Source: Pseudomonas putida
Lineage (GTDB): Bacteria; Pseudomonadota; Gammaproteobacteria; Pseudomonadales; Pseudomonadaceae
NCBI RefSeq assembly: GCF_028682455.1
Contig: NZ_JANHLD010000002.1
Span: 1,116,001 to 1,180,000, forward strand
Reading direction: 5' to 3'
DNA length: 64,000 nt
Part shown: piece after piece, positions 7,907-17,403 of the stretch
How the letters are laid out: every line of letters begins with the position of its first letter
How positions within the stretch are numbered: the first letter of the stretch is position 1
The notes under the pieces: generated by a model
Database searches by the model: none
The model's input: only the letters and a program-made list of their open reading frames with translations
What the model was told of the DNA's origin: nothing
Made by a program: the position numbers and the translations under genes

Positions 7907-9055
7907 ATGACTGTGACGCTGCCCCCCCTGCACATCGACTGCGATTTCGATTCCGGCAATATCCTGATCAACGATGCCAGTGACCCACGCCTGATCCGCC
8001 TGGCCATTCGTCCCGACACCCACAGCGGTCACTTCCAGTGGTTCCACTTCAGCGTCAGCGGCCTGACCCCAGGCCAGCAGCACGGTTTTGTCCTGGAGAA
8101 CGCTGGCCAGTCTTCCTATAACGGAGCCTGGACGGGCTACCAGGCAGTCGCCTCCTACGATCAGCAGCACTGGTTTCGTGTGCCCACCCGCTTTGATGGC
8201 AAAGCCCTGAGCTTCGAACTTGCCGCCGAACAGCCACAGGCCTGGTTCGCGTATTTCGAGCCCTACTCGCGGACCCGCCACAACCAGTTGATCGAGCGCG
8301 CCAAGCACCTGCCGGGCGTCGAACTACTGGCGACCGGGCGCAGTATTGAAGGTCGTGACCTTCCCTTGCTGCGTACAGGCGACGGCGCTCCCGGCAAACG
8401 CAAGCTGTGGCTGATTGCCCAGCAGCACCCAGGCGAACACATGGCCGAATGGTTCATGGAGGGTGTGATCGATCGCCTGCAGCACAACGACCCGACCGTG
8501 CAGGCCTTGCTGCAGCGAGCCGACCTTTACCTGATCCCCAACATGAACCCCGACGGCGCCTTCCATGGCCACCTGCGCACCAATTTCGCCGGCCAGGACC
8601 TCAATCGCGCGTGGCAGAACGCAAGTATCGACAAGAGCCCGGAAGTGTTCTTTGCCCAGTCGCAAATGAAGCAACACGGCGTCGACCTGTTCCTCGACGT
8701 GCATGGCGATGAAGAAATCCCGCATGTGTTCACCGCCGGCTGCGAAGGCAATCCCGGCTATACCCCGCGACTGGCCGCGCTGGAAAAAACCTTCCGCGAC
8801 AACCTGTGCAAGCGCACGGTTGATTTCCAGCAGGTGCATGGCTATCCGCGCTCGGCCCCGGGCCAGGCCAACCTGACCCTGGGTGCCAACAGCGTCGGCC
8901 AGGCCTACGACTGCTTGTCGCTGACCCTGGAGATGCCCTTCAAGGACCACGACGACGCCCCCAACCCGCAAACCGGCTGGAACGGCCGACGCTCCAAGGA
9001 CCTGGCCGACGCCGTGCTGGATGTACTGGGGCAGATGGTCGACAGCCTGCGCTGA
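7907..9055 (+). CDS. M14 zinc carboxypeptidase, cytosolic carboxypeptidase-like
   Basis: 382 residues with an N-terminal beta-rich domain (about 1-120) of the cytosolic carboxypeptidase type and a C-terminal M14 catalytic domain. Zinc ligands are H174 and E177 (QHPGEH) and H266 (LDVHGDEE); the substrate-binding arginine is in DLNR near 234 and the catalytic glutamate is E342 (LTLEMPF). No signal peptide, so it is probably cytoplasmic. A GTG at 7877 could extend the frame but lies in the intergenic region without a good ribosome site. Bacterial members' substrates are mostly unknown; removal of C-terminal residues from peptides or proteins is the general expectation. Confidence 0.85.
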   Translation: MTVTLPPLHIDCDFDSGNILINDASDPRLIRLAIRPDTHSGHFQWFHFSVSGLTPGQQHGFVLENAGQSSYNGAWTGYQAVASYDQQHWFRVPTRFDGKALSFELAAEQPQAWFAYFEPYSRTRHNQLIERAKHLPGVELLATGRSIEGRDLPLLRTGDGAPGKRKLWLIAQQHPGEHMAEWFMEGVIDRLQHNDPTVQALLQRADLYLIPNMNPDGAFHGHLRTNFAGQDLNRAWQNASIDKSPEVFFAQSQMKQHGVDLFLDVHGDEEIPHVFTAGCEGNPGYTPRLAALEKTFRDNLCKRTVDFQQVHGYPRSAPGQANLTLGANSVGQAYDCLSLTLEMPFKDHDDAPNPQTGWNGRRSKDLADAVLDVLGQMVDSLR

Positions 9056-9079
9056 GGCCCGTCGACCCTGCGGTTTGCT

Positions 9080-9577
9080 TCAGGCCTGGCCGTGAGCCTT
9101 CTGCTTGAGCTTCTCGGTGTCGACCCGCACGAACACCGAGTCGGCGGTCACGGTCAGCACGTCATCGGCCCACACTTCACAGATGACCCGGCTCTTGCGC
9201 CCTACCTCACCTTCGACCCGGGCCTTGAGCAGCAGCTCGACGCCCATCGGGGTGGGCTTGAGGTAGGTCAGGTTCAATTGCCCGGTCACGCAGTCCAGGC
9301 GCGGCAAACTGCCGGGCTCGCGGCCTTCGGCACGGTAGTGATAGGCCATGGCCGTCCAGTTGGAGTGGCAGTCGACCAGCATCGCCAGCAGGCCGCCGTA
9401 CACCAACCCTGGCCACCCCAGGAAGGTGCTGTCGGGTGAGTGCCGGCAGATCAGGTGAATACCGTCCTCGTCCCAATGACTTTTAACGTGCAAGCCGCTG
9501 GGATGGGAACAACCGCAGCCATAGCAGACGCCTTCGGGCGCGGCCAGTTCCTGGAGGGATAGCAGGTGGTTACTCAT
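9080..9577 (-). CDS. PaaI-family hotdog thioesterase
   Basis: 165 residues with the hotdog-fold pattern: the N-terminal CYGCGCSHPSGLHVK, then GWPGLVYGGLLAMLVDCHS carrying the helix and G-G-x-x-x-x-x-D catalytic region, and a VTGQLNLTYLKPTPMG strand. Members hydrolyse acyl-CoA thioesters; the substrate cannot be told here. The ATG at 9577 is favoured because the longer frame adds a low-quality N-terminus. It is convergent with the carboxypeptidase gene, with about 24 bp between stops. Confidence 0.8.
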   Translation of the reverse strand: MSNHLLSLQELAAPEGVCYGCGCSHPSGLHVKSHWDEDGIHLICRHSPDSTFLGWPGLVYGGLLAMLVDCHSNWTAMAYHYRAEGREPGSLPRLDCVTGQLNLTYLKPTPMGVELLLKARVEGEVGRKSRVICEVWADDVLTVTADSVFVRVDTEKLKQKAHGQA

Positions 9578-9636
9578 AAGCTTCCTGATTGTCTGTTTTG
9601 GAGGGAAAGCGAGGGTTGATAGTAACGTTGTGCAAC

Positions 9637-9669
9637 GCAAAAGCCCATGAACTGGTCATGGGCTTTTTT
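9637..9669 (-). terminator. Terminator after the amino acid permease
   Basis: Stem gcccatga (9643-9650) with tcatgggc (9656-9663), flanked by A4 and T6 runs, so it can act in both directions. It lies just after the stop of the minus-strand permease gene. Confidence 0.75.
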
Positions 9670-9687
9670 CTGTCGCAAAGGTGCGGG

Positions 9688-11100
9688 CTAGGCGCCTTTA
9701 CCCGATACCGCCGGCTGGCCGCCCACGGCGCTGGAGGAGGTTTTGCGCCGGGTCAGCGAGATCAGCAGGATGGCCAGGGTGACCCCTGCGGTCATCAGCG
9801 TCTCGTAGCGGTAGGCCGGGCTGATCAGCATGTAGCCCAGCACCGTGACAATCAGGGCGATCACCAGCCACGTCAGCCAGGGGAACAACCACATCTTGAA
9901 CGCAAGCTCGGTGCCCGCACGGTCAGTGATGGCTCGCATGCGCAACTGCGACACGGCGATCACCAGGTACACCAGCAAGGCAATCGCGCCGGTGGTCGAG
10001 AGCAGGAAACCGAACACCTTGCCGGGGAACACATAGTTGACCAGGCAACCGGCAAAGCCTGCGAAGGTCGACAGGACGACCGCCACGGTGGGCACGCCGT
10101 TGCCGGAAATGCGCTTGGTCATCTTCAGCGCCTCACCACGCGAGCCCAGCGAGTAGAGCATCCGCGAGGCGGTGTAGAGCCCAGAGTTCATGCAACTGGT
10201 CACCGCCACCAGTACCACCAGGTCAACCAGCAGCTTGGCGCCGGGGACGTTCAGCACCTCCAGCACGCGCTGGAACGAGCCCACCGACTTGAGCCCCGGA
10301 TCGTTCCAGGCCACCAGCGAGACAATGAAGAAGATCGAAACGATGTAGAAGATCGCGATGCGGTAGACCACCAGGTTGGTGGCCTTGCGGATCTTCTCCT
10401 TGGGGTTGGCGGTTTCGTCGGCGGCAATGGTGACGATCTCGGCACCGAAGAACGAGAAAATGGTCACCAGCACACCGCCCAGCACCGCGCCGAAGCCATT
10501 GGGCATGAAGCCGCCGTTGGCCCACAGTTGGCTGACCCCGGAGGTCTGTTTCGCCAGTGGCCACACGCCAAACACCGCCAGGGTGCAGACCCCGATGAAG
10601 GCGAGGATCGCCACCACTTTGATCAAGGCGAACCAGTACTCGAACTCACCGAAGTTCTTCACGCTGATCAGGTTGGTGCACGACAGCACGATCATGATCA
10701 GAAAGGCGAACAGCCAGGACGGCACGCCGGGGAAATAGGCATGGAGGATGTCGGCGCCGGCAATCGCTTCGACCGGGATGATCAGTACCCAGAACCACCA
10801 GTACAACCAACCGATGGTAAAACCGGCCCAAGGACCGATAGCCTGGCTTGCATAGGTAGAGAACGAGCCGCTGTTGGGGTTGGCAATGGCCATTTCCCCC
10901 AGCATGCGCATTACCAGCAGCACCAGCAGGCCGGTCATGGCGTACGAGATCAGGATGGCCGGCCCGGCCGTGGCAATGGCCGTGGAGGAGCCGATGAACA
11001 ACCCGGCACCAATGATGCCGGCGATGGAGATCATCGACACTTGGCGGGATGTCAGACCGTGTTGTAGCGAACGCTGTTTCTTTTGTTGTAGCGATGCCAT
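9688..11100 (-). CDS. Amino acid permease, GabP-like (APC family)
   Basis: 470 residues, about 12 transmembrane helices. The N-terminus LTSRQVSMISIAGIIGAGLF carries the IGAG substrate-binding loop of the amino acid transporter family, and the GSFSTYASQAIGPWAGFTIG segment is characteristic of GabP-type permeases. It should import an amino acid such as GABA by proton symport. Its divergent neighbours are a LysR regulator and a class III aminotransferase, which together suggest uptake then transamination of an omega- or alpha-amino acid. Exact substrate (GABA, 5-aminovalerate, 2-aminoadipate or other) is not resolved. Confidence 0.88.
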   Translation of the reverse strand: MASLQQKKQRSLQHGLTSRQVSMISIAGIIGAGLFIGSSTAIATAGPAILISYAMTGLLVLLVMRMLGEMAIANPNSGSFSTYASQAIGPWAGFTIGWLYWWFWVLIIPVEAIAGADILHAYFPGVPSWLFAFLIMIVLSCTNLISVKNFGEFEYWFALIKVVAILAFIGVCTLAVFGVWPLAKQTSGVSQLWANGGFMPNGFGAVLGGVLVTIFSFFGAEIVTIAADETANPKEKIRKATNLVVYRIAIFYIVSIFFIVSLVAWNDPGLKSVGSFQRVLEVLNVPGAKLLVDLVVLVAVTSCMNSGLYTASRMLYSLGSRGEALKMTKRISGNGVPTVAVVLSTFAGFAGCLVNYVFPGKVFGFLLSTTGAIALLVYLVIAVSQLRMRAITDRAGTELAFKMWLFPWLTWLVIALIVTVLGYMLISPAYRYETLMTAGVTLAILLISLTRRKTSSSAVGGQPAVSGKGA

Positions 11101-11437
11101 GTTCGACCCTCAACTGGGTATGTCGCTGCACAGCACGCGCAGCCGACAGGGTTAGAGCAGAAGTTGTTATTTGATGGATGACGCTTATTGTTGTCTGCGG
11201 CCCGTCCCACGCCGAATCAAAGTGGCCTCCCCCCTGGAAAAACAACGAACTTTCGAACAGGAAAAACCGCCCGTTAGTTGTACTGGTCCAGGGGATTCGC
11301 CTACTGTGAATTTCAGTTGAAATCCTTGATGCGGGTCAGTATTAATCTAGAGGGCCGACTGTCACAAACGACCTTTTAGAAACACATGATTCCATTACGG
11401 AATGACCTCACGCCTTTTTCGCCGGATGAGACCGCCC
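11101..11437. other. Divergent control region between permease and LysR gene
   Basis: 337 bp without a convincing gene. It holds a 14-bp palindrome ATTTCAGTTGAAAT at 11310-11323 and a second short dyad TTCCATTACGGAA near 11391-11403, both plausible LysR-type sites. The short frame beginning near 11386 is only an out-of-frame reading of the LysR start. Confidence 0.5.
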
Positions 11438-12343
11438 ATGTCCAAACGCCTGATGCCCTCGACCACCGCCCTGCAGTGCTTCGAAGCCGCCGCCCGACAC
11501 CTGAGCTTCACCCGCGCCGCGCAAGAGCTGCACCTGACCCAGAGCGCGGTGAGCAAGCAGGTCGCCCAGCTTGAAGACATGCTCAGCCATCCGCTGTTCC
11601 AGCGCATTCGCCGGCGCCTGCACCTGACCCCGGCCGGCGCCTTGTACCTGGCCGAGGTGAACAAGATCCTGGTCCAGCTGGACATGTCCAGCCGCTATAT
11701 CCTCAGCTATGGCGGCGAAACCGAAGTACTGCGCATCGCCACCCAGCCGACCTTCGGCGAGCGCTGGCTGGTGCCCAACCTGAAGGGGTTTGGTGAGCGC
11801 TACCCACGCATTCACCTGGATGTGCGCAACGCCCTGGAACCCTTCGACCTGGTCCAGGCCAAGGCTGACATCGCCTTTTTCTTCGGCCAGGGCACCTGGC
11901 CCGGGGCAACCTGCATCGAGCTGTTCGACGAGCAGGTGGTGCCGGTGTGCTCCCCGCAACTGCTGGCCCGTCATGCCTTCGACAGCGCCGGCGCCCTCAC
12001 CGAGCACCGCCTGCTGCAATGCACCTCGCGGCCCGAAGCCTGGCACGAATGGTTCCAGGGCCAGGGCCTGCACAGCGAGAACAGCTACCACGGCCCGCGC
12101 TTCGACACCTTTTCCATGTGTATCCGGGCCGCCCAGGCCGGCTGCGGCATCGCGCTGATCCCCCACTACCTGGTGGCCGAGGAGCTGCAGGAAGGTAAAC
12201 TGGTGATCGCCTGGGCCCACGCCAAGCCCAGCGAGGGCTCGCATTTCATTGCCCATGCCGAACATGCCGCCGAAGTGCCCAAGGTGCGGGCCTTCGTGCA
12301 GTGGATCACCGAGCGCGTGGACCTGCACGCCCAACATTCATAA
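11438..12343 (+). CDS. LysR-family regulator (GcvA-like)
   Basis: 301 residues: a winged HTH at about 8-66 (TALQCFEAAARHLSFTRAAQ, LHLTQSAVSKQVAQLE) and a periplasmic-binding-like effector domain from about 92. The SKRLMPSTTALQCFEAAARH start resembles the GcvA branch. The ATG at 11438 is preferred to the upstream in-frame start at 11402. Placed between a permease (divergent) and an aminotransferase (same strand, 92 bp away), it probably activates both in response to their amino acid substrate. Confidence 0.88.
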   Translation: MSKRLMPSTTALQCFEAAARHLSFTRAAQELHLTQSAVSKQVAQLEDMLSHPLFQRIRRRLHLTPAGALYLAEVNKILVQLDMSSRYILSYGGETEVLRIATQPTFGERWLVPNLKGFGERYPRIHLDVRNALEPFDLVQAKADIAFFFGQGTWPGATCIELFDEQVVPVCSPQLLARHAFDSAGALTEHRLLQCTSRPEAWHEWFQGQGLHSENSYHGPRFDTFSMCIRAAQAGCGIALIPHYLVAEELQEGKLVIAWAHAKPSEGSHFIAHAEHAAEVPKVRAFVQWITERVDLHAQHS

Positions 12344-12435
12344 TTGCTGGAATGATTGCAATCCTTTAATTCGTTTGCGCACACCTCGTTAGTCTCGCTT
12401 ATATAACGGCAAAACTAATCAGAGGCCGCGTGCAC

Positions 12436-13677
12436 ATGAGCCACGAAACTATCAGCCAATCCATTTCCGTAGTTCATCCCATTACACTGTCGCACGGTAA
12501 AAACGCGGAAGTCTGGGACACCGATGGCAAACGCTATATTGATTTTGTCGGCGGTATTGGCGTGTTGAACCTGGGCCATTGCAACCCGGGTATTGTCGCG
12601 GCCATCCAGCATCAGGCCACACACCTGACCCATTACGCGTTCAATGCCGCGGGGCATGAACCTTACATCGAGTTGATGCAGCGCCTGGCAGCCTTCGTGC
12701 CGATGTCTTACCCCGTGAGCGGCATGCTGACCAACAGCGGCGCGGAGGCCGCGGAAAACGCCCTGAAAATTGCCCGGGGCGCCACCGGCAAAACCGCGAT
12801 CATCGCCTTTGACGGGGGCTTTCACGGCCGCACCCTCGCCACCCTGAACCTCAACGGCAAGGTCGCCCCGTACAAGCAGCGCGTCGGCGTGCTGCCGGGG
12901 CCGGTGTATCACCTGCCCTTCCCCAGCGTCGATAACGGGGTGACCACCGAGCAGGCTCTGGCGGCGCTGGAGCGACTGTTCAGCATCGAGATCGATGTCA
13001 ATGAAGTGGCTGCCGTGATCTTCGAACCGGTCCAGGGCGAAGGCGGCTTCCTGGCCATGGAGCCGGCCTTTGCCCAGGCACTGCAGGGCTTCTGCCAGGG
13101 GCACGGGATACTGATGATCGCCGATGAGATCCAGTCAGGTTTCGGCCGCACCGGCCAGCGCTTTGCCTTCCCGCGCCTGGGGATCGAGCCCGACCTGCTG
13201 CTGGTGGCCAAGAGCATTGCCGGCGGCATGCCCCTGGGGGCGGTGCTGGGGCGCAAGCACCTGCTCGACAGCCTGCCCAAGGGCGGCCTGGGGGGCACCT
13301 ACTCCGGCAACCCCATGGCCTGTGCGGCAGCCCTGTCGACCCTGGAGCAGATGACCGACGTCAACCTCGCCACCTGGGGCGAGTTGCAGGAAAGTGCCAT
13401 CGTCAGCCGCTACCAGCGCTGGCAGGCGCAGAAGCTGTCGCCCTTCCTGGGGCGCCTGACCGGCACCGGGGCGATGCGCGGCATCGAACTGATCGACGCC
13501 AACGGCGCGCCGGCCCCGGCACGGCTGGCCCACGTGCTGGAGACGGCCAGGGACGCCGGGCTGTTGCTGATGCCCAGCGGCAAGGCCCGGCACATCATCC
13601 GCCTGCTCGCCCCACTGACCATCGAGCCTGGGGTTCTGAACGAGGGGCTGGATATTCTCGAGCGGTGCCTGGCATAG
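12436..13677 (+). CDS. Class III PLP aminotransferase (4-aminobutyrate / 2-aminoadipate type)
   Basis: 413 residues, typical length. Landmarks are TNSGAEAAENALKIAR, AFDGGFHGRT, the PLP aspartate D230 in IADEIQSGFGRTG and the Schiff-base lysine K259 in LLLVAKSIAGGMPLGAV. It should move an amino group from GABA, 5-aminovalerate or 2-aminoadipate to 2-oxoglutarate. ATG at 12436 has an AGAGG ribosome site ten bases upstream; a GTG two codons earlier is possible. The gap to the LysR gene holds the palindrome GATTGCAATC (12354-12363). A related P. putida enzyme works on 2-aminoadipate in lysine breakdown, so gabT is not assigned. Confidence 0.9.
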   Translation: MSHETISQSISVVHPITLSHGKNAEVWDTDGKRYIDFVGGIGVLNLGHCNPGIVAAIQHQATHLTHYAFNAAGHEPYIELMQRLAAFVPMSYPVSGMLTNSGAEAAENALKIARGATGKTAIIAFDGGFHGRTLATLNLNGKVAPYKQRVGVLPGPVYHLPFPSVDNGVTTEQALAALERLFSIEIDVNEVAAVIFEPVQGEGGFLAMEPAFAQALQGFCQGHGILMIADEIQSGFGRTGQRFAFPRLGIEPDLLLVAKSIAGGMPLGAVLGRKHLLDSLPKGGLGGTYSGNPMACAAALSTLEQMTDVNLATWGELQESAIVSRYQRWQAQKLSPFLGRLTGTGAMRGIELIDANGAPAPARLAHVLETARDAGLLLMPSGKARHIIRLLAPLTIEPGVLNEGLDILERCLA

Positions 13678-13802
13678 GTCTTTCGCCCCCGGGCGCCCGG
13701 ACAATGGCTGGTCTAGCATTGTCTTACCCATGCGCCGCAGGTACTGGCATATGTGGAAACTGCTGAAGTTATCACTTAGCGTGCCAATGAAGGTCCTGCG
13801 CC

Positions 13803-16670
13803 ATGAACAGACCCCGTCGCGGATTTCCCCTGCAGGTGCTCATTGGCCTGGCGATCATGTTCAGTACCCTGGTGCTCTGTGGGGTACTGGCCTATCAGGG
13901 GTACCACGGCATCAAGCAGGCACTGGTGGCCGCCTCGGCAGAGTCCACGCAGCAGTTGGGACGCACCATCAACGAGCGGGCCCAACGCTTGATCGACCCG
14001 GTGCTCAGTTCGATCCGCCTGCTGGCCTACGACCCCATCTCCCACGCCGGCACGCTGCAGCAGCGGCTCGATCGGCTGCCCTTGCTGACGGCAAGCCTGA
14101 ACGCCAACACGATGCTCAGCGCGGTGTATGTCGGTTATCCGAATGGCGAGTTCCTGCTGGTGCGGGTGCTGCGCAATGACGCCGAGAAGCAGGAGCTGCA
14201 AGCCCCGCCGGGCTCGGCGTACCTGGTGCAGAGCATCAGCCTGGACGAAGCCGGCCAGATGCAGGGTGAATGGCGGTTCTATGACCCGCAGCTGTCGCTG
14301 CTGCAGAACGTAGCCAAGCCCGACTACCGCTTCGATCCGCGTACCCGCCCCTGGTTCGTCTCAGGCATGGCGTCCGCATCTACGGTGCTGACCAAGCCCT
14401 ATGTATTCTTCACCACCCGTGAGGTCGGCCTGACAATGGCGCAGCGCAGCGTCGACGGCGCGGCGGTGATGGGCATGGATGCCTCGGTGAATGACCTGGG
14501 CGGCGAAGTCGAGGACCTGCGCATGACGCCCGGCACCGAGATGGCCGTGGTCGACAGCTCGGGCAGCGTGATCATCTACCCGGACCTGCAGCGCGTGGTC
14601 GTCAACGAAGGGCAGCAGTTGCGCCTGTCGCGCCTGGACGAACTGGGCGTGGCGAGCCTCGACTGGTTGCTGGCCAGCAACCACCAGGGCCTGGAGCCGA
14701 TCCGCTACCAGGCCGGCGGCCAGGACTGGTATGGCATTCAAGTGCCCCTGTCGTCGTTCATCCAGCACGACATCCGTATGCTGATCGCCATACCCGCCAC
14801 CGAGCTGCTGATCGGTGCACGGCAGGCGCTGCTCGAGGCAGCGTTGTGGGCAAGCGCCTTGACCGCCCTGCTGTTGCTGGCGGGCTGGGTGCTGGCCCGA
14901 CGCATCGCTCAGCCGTTGCAGGCACTGACCCATCAGGTGCGGGCTCTGGCCGGTTTTGATTTCGCCCAAACGGTGGGGGTCGAATCGCGGATCACCGAGG
15001 TACGCGAGCTCAGCCAGGTGCTGGGCAGCATGTCGCGCACCATCAACAACTTCCAGGCCATCACCCTCACCCTCAGCCGGGAAACCGACCTGGACAAGAT
15101 GCTCGGCGAAGTGCTCGGCCAACTGGTGGAGGCCACCTCGGTCGACGGCGGAGCGGTCTATCTGCAGCGCGAAGCATCCGCTGCCCTGCACCTCGCGGCC
15201 CAGTGCCAGGGCGACCGCTACCCCGCCGAACTGTCACTGCCGACCGACAGCCACGTCGATCTGAGTGGCGCCGTGGCGCACGCGCTGCAGAGCCAGGGGT
15301 ACGACTACCTGGCCGTTGCCTTGAACGACCGCAGTGCGCAGCTGCTCGGCATTCTGGTGTTGCAACTGGGGCCCCGGCAGCAACCGGGCGGCGTGCAGCA
15401 ACCGTTCCGCCAGTTCGTCCAGGAATTGTCCGGGGCCGCCGCGGTCGCCATTGAAACGCGCCAGTTGATCGAAACCCAGCAACGCCTGCTGGACGCCATC
15501 ATCAAGCTCCTGGCCGATGCCACCGATGCCAAGAGCCCTTACACCGGCGGGCACTGCCAGCGGGTGCCGCAGCTCGCCGAAATGTTACTGGACAAGGTCA
15601 TCGCAGCCCAAAGCGGCCCGTATGCAGATTACCGCATGAGTGAAATCGAGCGGTATGAATTCAGGATCGCCGCCTGGCTGCATGATTGCGGCAAGGTCAC
15701 CAGTCCCGAGTACGTGGTCGACAAGGCGACCAAGCTGGAGACGCTGTACAACCGTATCCATGAGATCCGCACGCGCTTCGAGGTGCTCTGGCGCGACGCC
15801 GAGGTGGACTACTGGAAAGGCCAGGCCGCTGGTGGCGATCAGCAAGCGCTGCAAGGGAGCCTCGATTGTCGCCGGGCTGAGCTTCAGGAGGAGTTCGCCT
15901 TCGTCGCCAACGCCAATATCGGTGGCGAGTTCATGTCCGACGAAGCGATCGAGCGCCTCCGGCAGATCGGCGCGCGTCGCTGGGTACGGCACTTCGACAA
16001 CCGCCTGGGCTTGTCGCGGGACGAGTCCGAACGCCTGGCATCGGTACCATCGCCTGGCTTGCCGGTGCAAGAGCAGTTGCTCGCCGACCGCATCGATCAC
16101 CTGGTGCCCTGGGGCGAGCGCAAGCCCCCGGTCGACAAGCACGATCCACGCAATATCTGGGGCTTCGACATGCGCCTGCCGGCGCAGGCCTACAACTATG
16201 GCGAGCTGTACAACCTCTGCATCCGGCGCGGTACGCTCACCGATGAAGAACGCTTCAAGATCAACGAGCACATTGTGCAGACCATCATCATGCTCAACAC
16301 CTTGCCGCTACCCAACCACCTCAAGCGCGTGCCGTCCATTGCCGGCAACCATCACGAGAAGATGGACGGCACCGGCTACCCGCGCCGCCTGCGCAAGGAC
16401 GACATGAGCGTTGCGGAACGGGTGATGGCCATCGCCGACATCTTCGAGGCGCTGAGCGCTGCCGATCGCCCCTACAAACCCGCCAAGACGCTCTCTGAAT
16501 CGGTGAAGATCCTGAGCGCGATGGCCCGCGACCAGCATATTGATGCGGAGCTTTTTCGCGTGTTTCTCACCAGCGGGGTGTACCGCCAATACGGCGAGCA
16601 GTTCTTGCGTCGCGAACAACTCGACGAGGTGGACATCCAGCCCTACCTGGCGGCTCTTGATGCAGTCTGA
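13803..16670 (+). CDS. Membrane HD-GYP c-di-GMP phosphodiesterase with dCache, HAMP and GAF-like regions
   Basis: 955 residues. An N-terminal membrane helix (about 11-33), a periplasmic sensor (about 34-340, dCache-like with TRPWFVSGMASA), a second membrane helix (about 347-367), a HAMP region, a GAF-like region (about 425-560), then HD-GYP. The metal-binding pair is H627/D628 (WLHDCGK) and the signature HHEKMDGTGYP is intact near 850-860, so activity on c-di-GMP is expected. Roughly 150 extra residues separate the HD motif from the next conserved helix (KINEHI), far more than in minimal HD-GYP domains. No partner gene is adjacent. Confidence 0.88.
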   Translation: MNRPRRGFPLQVLIGLAIMFSTLVLCGVLAYQGYHGIKQALVAASAESTQQLGRTINERAQRLIDPVLSSIRLLAYDPISHAGTLQQRLDRLPLLTASLNANTMLSAVYVGYPNGEFLLVRVLRNDAEKQELQAPPGSAYLVQSISLDEAGQMQGEWRFYDPQLSLLQNVAKPDYRFDPRTRPWFVSGMASASTVLTKPYVFFTTREVGLTMAQRSVDGAAVMGMDASVNDLGGEVEDLRMTPGTEMAVVDSSGSVIIYPDLQRVVVNEGQQLRLSRLDELGVASLDWLLASNHQGLEPIRYQAGGQDWYGIQVPLSSFIQHDIRMLIAIPATELLIGARQALLEAALWASALTALLLLAGWVLARRIAQPLQALTHQVRALAGFDFAQTVGVESRITEVRELSQVLGSMSRTINNFQAITLTLSRETDLDKMLGEVLGQLVEATSVDGGAVYLQREASAALHLAAQCQGDRYPAELSLPTDSHVDLSGAVAHALQSQGYDYLAVALNDRSAQLLGILVLQLGPRQQPGGVQQPFRQFVQELSGAAAVAIETRQLIETQQRLLDAIIKLLADATDAKSPYTGGHCQRVPQLAEMLLDKVIAAQSGPYADYRMSEIERYEFRIAAWLHDCGKVTSPEYVVDKATKLETLYNRIHEIRTRFEVLWRDAEVDYWKGQAAGGDQQALQGSLDCRRAELQEEFAFVANANIGGEFMSDEAIERLRQIGARRWVRHFDNRLGLSRDESERLASVPSPGLPVQEQLLADRIDHLVPWGERKPPVDKHDPRNIWGFDMRLPAQAYNYGELYNLCIRRGTLTDEERFKINEHIVQTIIMLNTLPLPNHLKRVPSIAGNHHEKMDGTGYPRRLRKDDMSVAERVMAIADIFEALSAADRPYKPAKTLSESVKILSAMARDQHIDAELFRVFLTSGVYRQYGEQFLRREQLDEVDIQPYLAALDAV

Positions 16671-16697
16671 GAGCTTGCTGCGCCCAAGCCTGCGGCG

Positions 16698-17339
16698 CTA
16701 TTGCAATGCGTCCGGCCACTGCTCGATGCCACTGGCGAAATGGCGTGCCCGCAAGCCACCGGCCTTCAGGGCCGCGACCGCATCGCGAGAGAACACGCAC
16801 CAGGGGCCACGGCAATAGGCGATGACCTCCTGGCTCGGCGGCAACTCGCCCAAACGCTGCTGCAACTCACGGAACGGAATATTGATCGCACCGGGCAAGT
16901 GGCCCTGGGCGAATTCGTCGGCCGGGCGCACATCGAGTAAGGTCACGCTCTGCTCACGCAAGCGCTCGAGCAGCTCTTCACGGCTGATAGCTTCGAGTTG
17001 CTCAGGGGTGTTCTGGCTGTCGTCGAGCAGTTCGCGCATGGCCGCGCGGTTGAACTCGGCCAGGTGCCCAAGTGCCGCCAGCAGCTCGTGGATGGGCCCT
17101 TCCCCGAGGCGGTAGAACACCCGCTTGCCGTCGCGGCGGGTCTGCACGAAACCGGCCCGACGCAGGTGCTGCAGATGTTGCGAGGCGTTGGCCACCGACA
17201 GCTCGCACTGTTGCGCCAACTGCTCGACGGCCCGTTCACCCTGGGCGATGGCATCGAGCAGGTTCAGGCGATGGGCATGCCCCAAGGTACGGGCAAGCTC
17301 GGCGATGTCGTGCTGGAATTGAGTATTGAGGTCAGTCAT
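16698..17339 (-). CDS. ArsR-type regulator fused to a rhodanese domain
   Basis: 213 residues. Residues about 5-95 are an ArsR winged HTH (LARTLGHAHRLNLLDAIAQG, LSVANASQHLQHLRRAGFV, RRDGKRVFYRL). Residues about 115-210 form a rhodanese domain with the active-site loop YCRGPWCVFS, carrying two cysteines in CRGPWC. The regulator may sense persulfide or a reactive sulfur/metal species through this loop. The classic ELCVC metal motif of ArsR is absent. It is divergent from a DUF2938 membrane protein across a perfect palindrome. Start at 17339 fits the HTH. Confidence 0.88.
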   Translation of the reverse strand: MTDLNTQFQHDIAELARTLGHAHRLNLLDAIAQGERAVEQLAQQCELSVANASQHLQHLRRAGFVQTRRDGKRVFYRLGEGPIHELLAALGHLAEFNRAAMRELLDDSQNTPEQLEAISREELLERLREQSVTLLDVRPADEFAQGHLPGAINIPFRELQQRLGELPPSQEVIAYCRGPWCVFSRDAVAALKAGGLRARHFASGIEQWPDALQ

Positions 17340-17362
17340 TGACAGCACGTTAGCATTGGCCA

Positions 17363-17388
17363 ATCATTCAATCAATTCATTGAATGAT
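17363..17388. promoter_or_regulatory. Palindromic operator for the ArsR-rhodanese regulator
   Basis: Perfect inverted repeat ATCATTCAAT (17363-17372) and ATTGAATGAT (17379-17388) with a six-base spacer, midway between the divergent starts. This AT-rich dyad is the expected shape of an ArsR-family site and would control both genes. Confidence 0.75.
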
Positions 17389-17403
17389 AGAAAGGAGAAC
17401 CCC

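Noticed and set aside
9589..11067. Plus-strand frame of 492 codons opposite the permease
   Set aside because: Reads as low-complexity G/H/Q-rich antisense of a 12-helix permease.
13740..13770. Sigma-54 promoter (TGGCAT...TGCT) before the HD-GYP gene
   Set aside because: Distance between the GG and GC elements is about three bases too long.
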